The translations under genes and the position numbers were made by a program. The notes under the pieces were generated by a model. The model did no database searches. It had not been told where the DNA came from and saw nothing but the letters and a program-made list of their open reading frames with translations. Of a DNA stretch of 64,000 nt, positions 25,880-34,298 are shown one piece after another. The stretch lies in assembly GCA_050302175.1 (NCBI GenBank), contig JBNLAN010000021.1, forward strand, positions 13,278 to 77,277. The letters run 5' to 3'. The stretch comes from JBNLAN01 sp050302175 (GTDB lineage Bacteria; Pseudomonadota; Zetaproteobacteria; Mariprofundales; Mariprofundaceae). Each line of letters starts with the position of its first letter. The stretch's first letter is position 1.

Positions 25880-26215
25880 ATGAGTTTGAATCCCGATATC
25901 AAATTGAGCGCAGCGGCGCAGGACTATCTCGCGAAGCAGTTGGCGGCGGCAGGGAAACAGGCGGTTCGCCTGAGTCTTAAGCAGGCAGGCTGCTCGGGGT
26001 ATGAGTATGTGATCGACTATGCCGACCAGCCTGAAGCCGGAGATATGCAGAAGCAGGTAGAAGGTTTCAGCCTCTATGTGGATGGTGAAGCCTATCATGC
26101 TGCGCTGGCGGGGCTGCATATCGATTACCAGCAGGATATGCTCTCCTCCGGGCTTGTGTTCGATAATCCGAACCAGACGGGTGAGTGTGGGTGCGGCAAG
26201 TCTTTCTCTGTCTGA
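25880..26215 (+). CDS. iscA: A-type Fe-S carrier (IscA/ErpA family)
   Basis: An iron-sulfur carrier protein of 111 residues. The three conserved cysteines are present: one in KQAGCSGYEYV and the CxC pair in GECGCGKSF. GLVFDNPNQTGECGCG is diagnostic of the HesB/IscA fold. AGAGGT is 7 nt before the ATG at 25880, favouring it over the ATG two codons earlier. It follows iscS by a few bases. It is impossible to tell IscA from SufA or ErpA by sequence alone. Confidence 0.9.
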   Translation: MSLNPDIKLSAAAQDYLAKQLAAAGKQAVRLSLKQAGCSGYEYVIDYADQPEAGDMQKQVEGFSLYVDGEAYHAALAGLHIDYQQDMLSSGLVFDNPNQTGECGCGKSFSV

Positions 26216-26293
26216 TCTTTTGACGGCAGGCGCTATCGTTTTTGGCGATTAGCGTTTAGCTTGCCCCGGCCAGATTGGCTTTTGGAGGGGTAT

Positions 26294-26815
26294 ATGTCGT
26301 ACCAGTTGCTATCCATTTCAGGGCATGATCGCCCCGGTATTGTGCGGGATGTTGCCGACTCCATTCGGCATATAGATGCCAACATCGAGGATTCTTCGAT
26401 GACCGCGCTGCGTGGCCGCTTTACCATGATGCTGATCGTGAAACTTCCCGAGCATGAGAATCTTGGCGCGCTGAAGGCGGCGTTGGCCGAGCTTGAGCAG
26501 CGTACCGGTCTGACCGTTCAGTCTCAGCCGCTTTCCAATGAGGAGGCGACACTGATGCCGGGAGATCCCGACCATGTGATTACGGTGAGTGGCGGCGATC
26601 AGGTAGGTATTGTATATGGCGTGACCAGGGCCCTGGCCGATCATGGCGTCTCGATTGTGGATGTCTCGACCCGCGCTCGCGGTGATGCATACATGATGGC
26701 GCTGGAAGTTGTGGCCGGAGATGCGGCGGATGCGATGCGCAAGGCACTGAATAAGGCTGCTGCGGAACTCAATGTTGATATTGAGGTGCATGAACTCGAT
26801 GGGGGCATTCTTTAA
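26294..26815 (+). CDS. GcvR-like double ACT-domain protein
   Basis: 173 residues with two ACT domains: LSISGHDRPGIVRDVADSI at the start and VSGGDQVGIVYGVTRALADHGVSI in the second half. This is the layout of GcvR, the co-repressor of the glycine cleavage system, and of related amino-acid-sensing regulators. No gcv genes or GcvA are in view, so the role is uncertain. TTTTGGAGG lies before the ATG at 26294. It is separated from def by only 8 nt. Confidence 0.82.
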   Translation: MSYQLLSISGHDRPGIVRDVADSIRHIDANIEDSSMTALRGRFTMMLIVKLPEHENLGALKAALAELEQRTGLTVQSQPLSNEEATLMPGDPDHVITVSGGDQVGIVYGVTRALADHGVSIVDVSTRARGDAYMMALEVVAGDAADAMRKALNKAAAELNVDIEVHELDGGIL

Positions 26816-26823
26816 CATTTCGC

Positions 26824-27318
26824 ATGAAAACCATCCTCACCCTGCCGGACCCGCGGTTACGGCAGTCTTGTCATCCGGTCGAAAGCTTCGATGAAGAGCT
26901 GGCTGTACTGGTATCCGAACTCGATGCCAGCATGCGCAGTGGCCCCGGAGGGGTAGGTATTGCGGCACCGCAATTGGGCGTTTCAAGTCGCATCGTGTTG
27001 GTAGATTGCAGTCTGGGCCGTTTCAAAAGCAAGAACCACGGCTTGCTGCAAATGATCAATCCCGAAATCGAGGAAGCCGAAGGCGAGATGCTGGGGCGCG
27101 AGGGTTGTCTCTCGGTTCCCGACTGGGTAGGCATGGTGCCGCGTGCCAAATGTATTGCTGTCACTTATCATGATGTAAACGGAAACAGGCAACGGCTGGA
27201 AACCTCTGCCTTCGAAGCGCGAGTGATCCAGCACGAGATTGATCATCTCGATGGCGTGCTTTTTATTGATCGGATTATTTCAACCAAGGATCTCGTTCGC
27301 CGCATGGCTTCGGCCTGA
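26824..27318 (+). CDS. def: Peptide deformylase
   Basis: It removes the formyl group from nascent proteins. All three family motifs are present in the 164-residue product: GVGIAAPQLG, EGCLSVP (Cys metal ligand) and QHEIDHLDG (HExxH). No fmt or rsm genes follow; the next gene is convergent. It is probably co-transcribed with the ACT protein. Confidence 0.97.
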   Translation: MKTILTLPDPRLRQSCHPVESFDEELAVLVSELDASMRSGPGGVGIAAPQLGVSSRIVLVDCSLGRFKSKNHGLLQMINPEIEEAEGEMLGREGCLSVPDWVGMVPRAKCIAVTYHDVNGNRQRLETSAFEARVIQHEIDHLDGVLFIDRIISTKDLVRRMASA

Positions 27319-27329
27319 ACCTCGGGTTA

Positions 27330-28412
27330 TTAGTCAGACATCTCCCTGATCATTTGAATGGTTTTATTCATGTGCTGGGTTGCCAGTTTCCCCAGCGCCA
27401 GTTTTAGCGGCGGGTGAAGTTTGATGGCGGTGCGTACAAGCCCGAGTGGAATGTAAAGTACTTCACAGGGGTGGATGGCTGCATAGTCGCATAAATACGT
27501 GAGGCTTCCGGCGCTTGGCACGTCAGCGACGGCTGCCGACTCGCCAAACATATCTCCGGGCGATAGCGCCTGCCTGACCTTGCTTCTGCCATCTGGTCGG
27601 CCGATGGCGATGCTGACTTTTCCCTCCGTTACGATGCCAATGGAGGCGATCTTTTTACCTGCAGCAGCGATGCGCTTAAGCGCACCATATTTTTTCAGCC
27701 TGGAGCCTTCAGCGATAAAGCGGCGCAGATGCAGGGGTAGCAGGCGGAGTTCCGGGTTTTGCGCAATCAGGGCCATGTGGTGCCGGGTGTTTGCTTCGTT
27801 GTGCAAGGCCGTTTCGAATGCCGGATCTTCGAGCATCTGCTTCATCACTTCACTGGAGGTAAGTTTCAGGACGATTGAGTCCAGATTTGCCAGTACGTCT
27901 GCAATACGCTCTCCGCCGTGGATAAAGGCAATTTCACCGATGGTGTCGCCCTTTTCAAGATTCTCCAGCAAGATGGGATCGCTGCTATTGGGGAAGTGGC
28001 GCCATACGCTCAACTCTCCCTCCAGCACGATATACATCGCGCGGCCCTGTTCCCCTTGTCTGAACAGGTAGTCCCCCTGTTTCAGGTCGATCTGTTTGCG
28101 TCGGTCAACCAGTTTGTCGACCAGTGAGGGTTCGGCCTGCCGGAAGATGGAAGAGAGATAGGTGTGTGATGTTAGTTCGTTTTGTTCGAGCGAGGCAATC
28201 AGACGTTCGACCTCCTGGGCCTGCTGTGTATCACCGAGCTCCTGCAGAAGGCTTAACAGATTGTTCAGAACCGTTTGGGCATGGAAATTACGGCCGAGAC
28301 GAATCAGAAGTTCGGCATGTCGTTGCAGGTAGCTGGTTTTGCGCGGATAGAGTTCGCACAGGCGCTCATACATATCGGTTTTTCTGATGAGTTCGGTTTG
28401 CTGGGTTTTCAT
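27330..28412 (-). CDS. Double cNMP-domain protein A (no DNA-binding domain)
   Basis: 360 residues. A helical, TPR-like N-terminus (about 1-85) precedes two cNMP-binding-like beta-rolls: QGDYLFRQGEQGRAMYIVLEGELSV ... LEKGDTIGEIAFIHGGERIADV, and a second in GIVTEGKVSIAIG ... LSPGDMFGESAAVADV. No helix-turn-helix or enzymatic domain is visible. It overlaps its paralogue upstream by 4 nt (ATGA) and is the last gene of the regulatory operon next to the polysaccharide locus. It is probably a cytoplasmic signal adaptor; ligand unknown. Confidence 0.82.
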   Translation of the reverse strand: MKTQQTELIRKTDMYERLCELYPRKTSYLQRHAELLIRLGRNFHAQTVLNNLLSLLQELGDTQQAQEVERLIASLEQNELTSHTYLSSIFRQAEPSLVDKLVDRRKQIDLKQGDYLFRQGEQGRAMYIVLEGELSVWRHFPNSSDPILLENLEKGDTIGEIAFIHGGERIADVLANLDSIVLKLTSSEVMKQMLEDPAFETALHNEANTRHHMALIAQNPELRLLPLHLRRFIAEGSRLKKYGALKRIAAAGKKIASIGIVTEGKVSIAIGRPDGRSKVRQALSPGDMFGESAAVADVPSAGSLTYLCDYAAIHPCEVLYIPLGLVRTAIKLHPPLKLALGKLATQHMNKTIQMIREMSD

Positions 28413-29491
28413 TTAGGTTTGGCTTTTGCCCCGATTTGGCTGATTTGTCGCATCAGGCGGCCGCGTTGTTCCACAGCATGCCGCAAAAGCGCTTCTCGCA
28501 AAGGCGGGTGCCCTTCGACGACATTTTTAAAGGCAGTAAAGGGGATTTTGGCCATGGTGATGTCGCTTAAGGTAAAAAGGTCAGCCGGGCAGCTGGCCTT
28601 GATCACCGCAGAGCTATCGCCGATAAGCTCGCCCTGCTCCAGCTCCATGATGCTTTGCAGTTTGCCGGCGCCGTTCTTCATGGCATAACAGGCGCGACCG
28701 TCAATTAACATTTCGACAGCTTCCAGCTGGGCACCGGCTTGATGCACCAGTGTTTTGGCCGGGAAGTGTTCGATCTCGGTTTGACGTGCGATAAACTGAC
28801 GCATATTCATCGGTACGCTGCGTATAAGCGGGCTGAGCGAAAGCGTTGCATTGATACGGCGGCGCTCACTGATACTTTCCAAAGACTTCTGGATTTCCGG
28901 GTGTTCGAGCATATAGGCCAGGAGGCGTTTTCTTGGAATTTCGAGTACCACGCTATCCTTGTTGGCCACCACATCCGCAATTCTCTTGCCGGGAGAGAGA
29001 AAGGCTGCTTCCCCCACGATGTCTTTTTCTCCAACGATATTGAGCAGAGTAAGACCGTTTTCATGATCGGGAAAATAGATTGCCAGTTCACCCTTCAGAA
29101 TGAGCGTTAAAGAATCGCCATGCTCACCATGGTGATAGAGATGCTGCCCTTCGCGCAGGCTTTGCTGGTTCACTCTCGCCCACAGCTTGTTGGCAACGCT
29201 TTTTTCGACCATGTCGTAAATTGCGCTGTTGTTGTCCTGTTGTTCCTCAGCCGTAATTCGTCCGATCTGCGGGTAGCGTTCGACAAGGTCTGCGGCCTTT
29301 CGGGCTTCACCTTTTTCGGTATAGATATTGTGTAGCTTACGCAGGATTTCTGTGGCGGTGCTTTGTCTGTTCAGCTGAAGCAGCACTTCAGCATACTTCA
29401 GGAGATAGCTGGGATTGTCAGGGTAGATGCCTACCAGGTCTGCAAATGCGGCTGCGGACTCTTCAAGAGCCTTGCTATCAGGCGAGACCAT
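28409..29491 (-). CDS. Double cNMP-domain protein B, paralogue of A
   Basis: Exactly the same length (360 residues) and layout as its downstream neighbour: a helical TPR-like start, then QHLYHHGEHGDSLTLILKGELAIYF ... IVGEKDIVGEAAFLSPGKRIADVVANKDSVVLEI, then a second, more divergent roll with VEMLIDGRACYAM ... LEQGELIGDSSAV. The pair shares GKRIADV/GERIADV and DSIVLKL/DSVVLEI segments, so a tandem duplication is likely. It follows the HD-GYP-like gene by 4 nt. Confidence 0.82.
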   Translation of the reverse strand: MVSPDSKALEESAAAFADLVGIYPDNPSYLLKYAEVLLQLNRQSTATEILRKLHNIYTEKGEARKAADLVERYPQIGRITAEEQQDNNSAIYDMVEKSVANKLWARVNQQSLREGQHLYHHGEHGDSLTLILKGELAIYFPDHENGLTLLNIVGEKDIVGEAAFLSPGKRIADVVANKDSVVLEIPRKRLLAYMLEHPEIQKSLESISERRRINATLSLSPLIRSVPMNMRQFIARQTEIEHFPAKTLVHQAGAQLEAVEMLIDGRACYAMKNGAGKLQSIMELEQGELIGDSSAVIKASCPADLFTLSDITMAKIPFTAFKNVVEGHPPLREALLRHAVEQRGRLMRQISQIGAKAKPK

Positions 29492-29495
29492 GGAG

Positions 29496-30671
29496 TCAGC
29501 TCGCTTGTTGTTTCTCTAGCAGCGCGGAGATATCGGTTTCATACATGCAGCGCTGCACCATCAGGTTGGGTTGCTGTTGCAGATCCACTTCCCGCGGGGA
29601 GATCGTATCGCCGTTCCGGTTGCGCAGCAGCAGGACCTTTGGACGCAGCGGCAGGCGAGGGTAGACCCGGATGACCTGTCCGATATCGCCTGAGTTCAGC
29701 TGCACATAGCTTCCAACCGGATAGAGCGATACGGCTTCAATCAGGGCTTTTAGGTATATCGGATCAAACCACGACTTGAACTCTTTGACCAGTTTGCGGA
29801 TGGCATCCCGGGGCAGCAGGCGGCTGCGGTAGGAGCGGTGCTGTGACTGTGCTTCAAACATCGAAAGCAGCCCGGTGATTCTGCCGTTCGGTTTGATGTT
29901 GCTTCCGTACAGTCCCTGTGGGCCGGAGCCGTCAAAATGTTCGCGGGCATGCGCTGGTGTGGATAGGATACGTATATCGGTGACGCCACAGGCGCGCAGG
30001 TACTTTTCGCTAAGTTTGGCTGCGTCGGCAATTTGTTGTCGCTCCGTATCATTCAGTTCTTCACTTTTATGACGGAGTTCTGACGGAATCTGCGCCATAC
30101 CGATATGGTGCAGCATGGCAGCGAGAATCATGGCGGTGCGTTCATCCTCATCTTCTTTCAGCTCATCGAGCACGCCACTGATCATGCTGCTGTAGAGCAT
30201 CATAAACACGGCTTTTTCCACCAGGTCTCCAACCTGCTCATTCTGCTCACGAATATTTCCGGAAACTTTATGCACTTCCAGTTCGAGTGAGTTATGCGCC
30301 GACTCATCCTGGGCAAGCAGATGGACGAGTTGCTGAATGTGTTCGGTCAGCGCGGAAATGTTGGAGGGCTTATGATCGCAAGCCGACTGGAAAATGTCGA
30401 ACAGGTGCCTGACACAAATCTGCAGCCAGATGTCGATATCCTGAGAGCGCCCGCTCACCCCCGCGGCGGTGAGCGTTGCATGATCCGGCTGGCTCTCTTC
30501 GGGGAGCTCGAACTCATTTTCAGGCTGCGGGAAGGGAGAGCTGTTTTCTGTGCTATTTTCATCGGCAAGCAGCATGGAATCTTCTTCCTGAACATCAGGT
30601 GAGGCTTTCCGGTCACCCTTGGACTTGTTGCGACCGCGGTGGCTGCGAAGAAGATCGATATGCTTACTCAT
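29496..30671 (-). CDS. Degenerate HD-GYP protein
   Basis: 391 residues, soluble. The middle resembles an HD-GYP phosphodiesterase fold, but catalytic residues are altered. HDIGK is replaced by HHIGM (in AAMLHHIGMAQIP), the HP-x2-G block is lost (DAAKLSEK), and GYP is replaced in EHFDGSGPQGLYG. The C-terminal ~80 residues (YPVGSYVQLNSGDIGQVIRVY) are the tail often seen after HD-GYP. It is therefore probably a c-di-GMP binding or scaffold protein, not an active phosphodiesterase. The start at 30671 (MSKHIDLL) is 1 nt after the ATPase stop; the longer open frame runs through the ATPase gene. Confidence 0.8.
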   Translation of the reverse strand: MSKHIDLLRSHRGRNKSKGDRKASPDVQEEDSMLLADENSTENSSPFPQPENEFELPEESQPDHATLTAAGVSGRSQDIDIWLQICVRHLFDIFQSACDHKPSNISALTEHIQQLVHLLAQDESAHNSLELEVHKVSGNIREQNEQVGDLVEKAVFMMLYSSMISGVLDELKEDEDERTAMILAAMLHHIGMAQIPSELRHKSEELNDTERQQIADAAKLSEKYLRACGVTDIRILSTPAHAREHFDGSGPQGLYGSNIKPNGRITGLLSMFEAQSQHRSYRSRLLPRDAIRKLVKEFKSWFDPIYLKALIEAVSLYPVGSYVQLNSGDIGQVIRVYPRLPLRPKVLLLRNRNGDTISPREVDLQQQPNLMVQRCMYETDISALLEKQQAS

Positions 30672-30672
30672 C

Positions 30673-31473
30673 TCAGCAAGAATAGCGCTTAAATGTTTCG
30701 GCGACCAGATTTCGGTCGATGATGGGGGATTCCATCTGCATGCCGGTGAGCAGACAATAGTCTGCAAGATGGTTAATTCTGCGCGGAATGCCCTTGGTTA
30801 AATGATGGATCGCCATGGCGGCCTGCTTGGTGAGGATCGCCTTACGGCAGCCCGCGGTTTGCAGACGTTTCAGTATGTAGCGAATGGCCTCGTTCATATC
30901 CATGGCGCCGAGATTCAGATGCAGGGCGATACGCTGCTCGAGTTGGGGCAGGGCCTTGAACTGATCGGCAAGTTCGGGTTGACCGACAAAGAACAGCGTC
31001 AAAATAAAATGGTCGGCGAACTGGAAATTGAGCAGCAGCCTGAGCTCTTCAAAAGTCTCCATTGACGGGATGCTTTGGGCTTCGTCGATGCAGATAATGG
31101 TGTCCCGATCGCTCTCCATGTTGTGGATCAGGTGCTTCTGGATGGCGTGGATCAGTGTTATTTTATCTTTCCCCTCGGTTGGAATATCCATCTGGGTGGC
31201 GATTTCGGAGAGCATCTCAAGGGGTGAAAGGCGCGGGTAGGTGATCAGAATAATATCGAAACGGTCATCCGGCAGACCAAGTAGCACATGCTGGCTGAGT
31301 GTGGTCTTGCCGCAGCCGATATCTCCGGTGAGCGCGATGACGCCTTTGTGGCGCATAATCGCATCGGTGATGGAGTCGGTGAGGTGCCGGTGCTTTTCTG
31401 ATTCGTAGTAGAACTCCTGATTGGAGCCGTTATCGAACGGGAACTCGGTTAACTGCCAGTAATCAAGGTACAT
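30673..31473 (-). CDS. ExeA/GspA-type AAA ATPase (exosortase-locus-like)
   Basis: A 266-residue AAA+ ATPase starting MYLDYWQLTEFPFDN, the typical ExeA/GspA and XrtA-associated ATPase opening. Walker A is GDIGCGKTT (about 50-58), Walker B TIICIDEAQSIP, sensor-like FFVGQPEL and the KGIPRRINHLAD C-terminal box. Relatives help place secretion or exopolysaccharide complexes across the peptidoglycan; this one lacks the periplasmic PG-binding tail of full ExeA. It is the first gene of the minus-strand operon and divergent from the Wza-fusion gene. Confidence 0.87.
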   Translation of the reverse strand: MYLDYWQLTEFPFDNGSNQEFYYESEKHRHLTDSITDAIMRHKGVIALTGDIGCGKTTLSQHVLLGLPDDRFDIILITYPRLSPLEMLSEIATQMDIPTEGKDKITLIHAIQKHLIHNMESDRDTIICIDEAQSIPSMETFEELRLLLNFQFADHFILTLFFVGQPELADQFKALPQLEQRIALHLNLGAMDMNEAIRYILKRLQTAGCRKAILTKQAAMAIHHLTKGIPRRINHLADYCLLTGMQMESPIIDRNLVAETFKRYSC

Positions 31474-31730
31474 CGCTTATTTATGTGCGGCCATGCAACC
31501 GTTTGTGCGGCTGGCTGGGTGATGTGCGCAGTGGCAGTTGAAGGCTTGCATGGGTTGAGCGGCTCCTGTGATATATATGATACCGTAGAGCACAATTGAT
31601 TTTGGAGTCAAGTTATTTCATCAAAATTCCCCATCAAAATCAGCAACAAGCAGTCCGAAGTTAATTCAAAGATTCCTCTTTGTGAGCTAATTCATTGACA
31701 AAAAAAGGAAAATGGTTTTTGATTGCCGTC
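31474..31730. promoter_or_regulatory. Divergent intergenic region of the polysaccharide locus
   Basis: This 257-nt gap must hold promoters for both operons. An AT-rich stretch with TATATATGATAC (31570-31582) could supply a -10 in either direction, and TTGAGC (31555-31560) is a weak -35 for the plus strand with 15-bp spacing. The sequence near 31600-31700 is A/T-rich without genes. No clear repeat or operator is recognised. Confidence 0.4.
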
Positions 31731-34298
31731 ATGGAAACTGTCCGTCGCCGACCTGCATCACTTCTGTTGCTTTTATTCGCAGCAATAGTGCTTGTCGGCT
31801 GTCACACAACGGTTCCAAATCCCACTGTTTCACTCGATGCAATGGGTAAGCCCTTACCCCGATATAATTTACAGAATATTGGTCCGCAGCGAAGTATTAC
31901 TGCACGTTCGGTCTATTTTTCGGATATGAATGCCGATGGCGCCATTGATCTGTTGATCGGAACCGAACGCTCGGTGGATGGCTTTCATATCGAGTGGGGC
32001 AATGGCAAAGGTCAGTGGCGCTTACAGGCAGGCCCTCCAACATCCATGCGGCCCAGAGGTTTTGCGGTGGACGATGTGGATGGCGACGGTATTTCTGAAA
32101 TATTGATTGGCGGAGAGGGTGACCAGCGCGGATTGCAGGTTTGGTCCAACCAGGAGGGAGCATGGCAACTGGAGTCTGTCCCTTCTGAGGTGGGAGTATA
32201 CCGCGATGTGGTGCTGGCCGATCTGAACGATGATGGCTGGCCTGACATTGTGGCCGCCCGGACTGATTCGGAGCAGAAAGGCGGAGTTCCGGTCTGGATG
32301 AACAATGGGTCCGGTGGCTGGGTCAAGGGCTTTGATGTGGCCACGGAAGGTTATTTTACGGATGTTGCCGTGGCCGATCTTAATCAGGATGGACATCGCG
32401 ATATTGTGGCAGCGCGTCGCAGCGGGACAGGCTCTCGCGAGCAGGATGGTTCATGGCGGCAGGTTGGCGGGCTGCAGTTGTGGTATGGCGATGGCAGTGG
32501 TCGCTGGCAGACCGAGGTGCTTGCCGCCGAGGGTGATGTGGAGTCTGTGACTGTGGCTGATGTGAATGGCGATGGTCGACTTGATATCGTGGCTGGTTTT
32601 TATCAAAAAGGTATTGCGGCATGGCTGCGCGGCTCGAGCGGTTGGTCAAAGCGGCAGGTGACCGATGAGAACAGCTGGACAGCGCTGCGCGTTGGCGATC
32701 TGGATGCGGATGGAAAGCGTGAATTGGTTGCTGCTTCCAGCGATGGGCATGGTCTTGGTGTCTGGACATGGCAAGGAGGATTTTCTCGTCGTACAGGATG
32801 GCTGCCAAACTATGGGGTTTATCTTGCCATTGATCTTGGCGACACGTATGGCTCCGGTCGACTCGATGTTGCTGCAGTGCGGGCGGATGCCGGTGTAGAG
32901 GTGTGGTCGGCAACTGCTGCAGAAAAGCTTGAGGTCAGGGAAGTTGGTGCAACTCCGACCGGAGAAGAGTTGCTCGTACTGTTCGACTCTGGATCGGCAC
33001 TGCTTGATACATATGCTGAATCGGCGCTGGAGCACTGGTTCGTCAGTCAGGGTAAAGATATTGCATCGCTACAATTAAGACTTGAAGGGCATGCTGATCC
33101 GACGCCGATTCATAGTGAAGAGTTCCCCAATAATATGGCACTTTCGCGGGCTCGTGCGGAAGCTGTGGCAGCCTGGCTGCGCAGCAAGGGCGTTGCAGAG
33201 GGGGCACTGCGCATCGACGCGCTGGGAGATAAGGGAGCCACAGTTGCCGACATAGCTGCCGGTGCAGACAAGTTGCGCATTGACCGGCGTGTGAGGATTA
33301 CGGCCTACAAAAAAACTTCGGCACGTTTGCCGGCTACTGCTGAGGACACCCGTGACCGGAACCTGTTCAATGTTGTGTCCAACAAGGTATTCAAGACTAT
33401 CGATGGTATTCCCGAATATCGGGTTGGCCCGGGCGATGAGTTGGCTCTCATTATGTGGCAGGGCGGTAAATCGACGGAACATAAGGTGGTTGTGCAAATC
33501 GATGGGGTGATTTCGTTACCCTATCAGGAGGGGTTGCAGGTTAATGGCCTTACTCCTCGCGAAATTGACGGTTATGTCACAAAGCTGTTGTCGAGATATG
33601 AGCGCAGGCCAAGAGTTGATGTGCGCGTTCTCAAGCATATCAATAAGAAGGCCAGTATTTTTGGAGAGGTGCAGAGTCTGGTGCGACAGCCAACCGGACC
33701 GGGTGTGTATGCGCTGAAAGGGAAGGAGAATCTCGTCGAGTTTCTGTCGCGGGCCGGCGGCCCCGGTAGTGAGGCTGACCTGACCCGAGTGCAAGTGAAT
33801 CGGGGTGGCAAAACCATCATCCTGAATCTGGAGCGTGCAATCAAATATGGCGATTCTATGGAGAATGCCATTGTGGACGATGGCGATACGGTTTTCGTGC
33901 CGTCGCTGGCGCAATCAAAGCGCCGTGTTTATGTGCTCGGTGAAGTGGGTAAGCCGGGGATTGTGGAGTTCTCAGGCGACATTCGTTTGCTGGATGCTGT
34001 TTCTCAGGCTGGCGGATTCGGCAAGGATGCCTACTACCCGGATATTCGTGTTGTGCGCTCCAATCAGGATCGCCCACTTATTTTTGCAGTGTCATTTGAT
34101 GCCTTTCTCGAGAAGGGTGATTTAACGCAAAATCTTGCCTTGCAGGATAAGGATGTGATCCTGATTCCGCGCAGGCCGATCGCGAACTGGAATCAGTGGA
34201 TTAACGATATCATGCCTACGCTCAATGTTTTGACGACACCGATCAATACTTACCAGCAAATATTGATCATTCGCGATCTTACCCGGCGGTTACCGTAA
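31731..34298 (+). CDS. Lipoprotein fusing FG-GAP propeller, OmpA domain and Wza-type exporter
   Basis: 855 residues from the ATG at 31731; TTG starts at 31719 and 31695 are possible, the former with AAGGA upstream. The signal ends in lipobox LVGC (Cys24). Seven FG-GAP/VCBS-like calcium loops follow about every 50 residues: DMNADG (65), DVDGDG (115), DLNDDG (164), DLNQDG (216), DVNGDG (277), DLDADG (323) and a degenerate one near 368. At about 410-527 lies an OmpA-type peptidoglycan-binding domain (EGHADPTP, LSRARAEAV, DRRVRI). From about 560 come Poly_export (EYRVGPGDELALIMW) and two SLBB domains (IFGEVQ; VYVLGEVGKPG). It should form an outer-membrane polysaccharide channel anchored to the wall and carrying a propeller. 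Confidence 0.88.
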   Translation: METVRRRPASLLLLLFAAIVLVGCHTTVPNPTVSLDAMGKPLPRYNLQNIGPQRSITARSVYFSDMNADGAIDLLIGTERSVDGFHIEWGNGKGQWRLQAGPPTSMRPRGFAVDDVDGDGISEILIGGEGDQRGLQVWSNQEGAWQLESVPSEVGVYRDVVLADLNDDGWPDIVAARTDSEQKGGVPVWMNNGSGGWVKGFDVATEGYFTDVAVADLNQDGHRDIVAARRSGTGSREQDGSWRQVGGLQLWYGDGSGRWQTEVLAAEGDVESVTVADVNGDGRLDIVAGFYQKGIAAWLRGSSGWSKRQVTDENSWTALRVGDLDADGKRELVAASSDGHGLGVWTWQGGFSRRTGWLPNYGVYLAIDLGDTYGSGRLDVAAVRADAGVEVWSATAAEKLEVREVGATPTGEELLVLFDSGSALLDTYAESALEHWFVSQGKDIASLQLRLEGHADPTPIHSEEFPNNMALSRARAEAVAAWLRSKGVAEGALRIDALGDKGATVADIAAGADKLRIDRRVRITAYKKTSARLPATAEDTRDRNLFNVVSNKVFKTIDGIPEYRVGPGDELALIMWQGGKSTEHKVVVQIDGVISLPYQEGLQVNGLTPREIDGYVTKLLSRYERRPRVDVRVLKHINKKASIFGEVQSLVRQPTGPGVYALKGKENLVEFLSRAGGPGSEADLTRVQVNRGGKTIILNLERAIKYGDSMENAIVDDGDTVFVPSLAQSKRRVYVLGEVGKPGIVEFSGDIRLLDAVSQAGGFGKDAYYPDIRVVRSNQDRPLIFAVSFDAFLEKGDLTQNLALQDKDVILIPRRPIANWNQWINDIMPTLNVLTTPINTYQQILIIRDLTRRLP

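Noticed and set aside
26216..26293. Hairpin near GCGCTATCG/CGATTAGCG as a terminator of iscA
   Set aside because: The stem is broken by a mismatch and lacks a T-tract after it.
31532..31550. Possible sigma-54 promoter (TGGCAG ... TTGCA) ahead of the exporter fusion
   Set aside because: The -24 and -12 elements are three bases too far apart for sigma-54 and no activator gene is adjacent.
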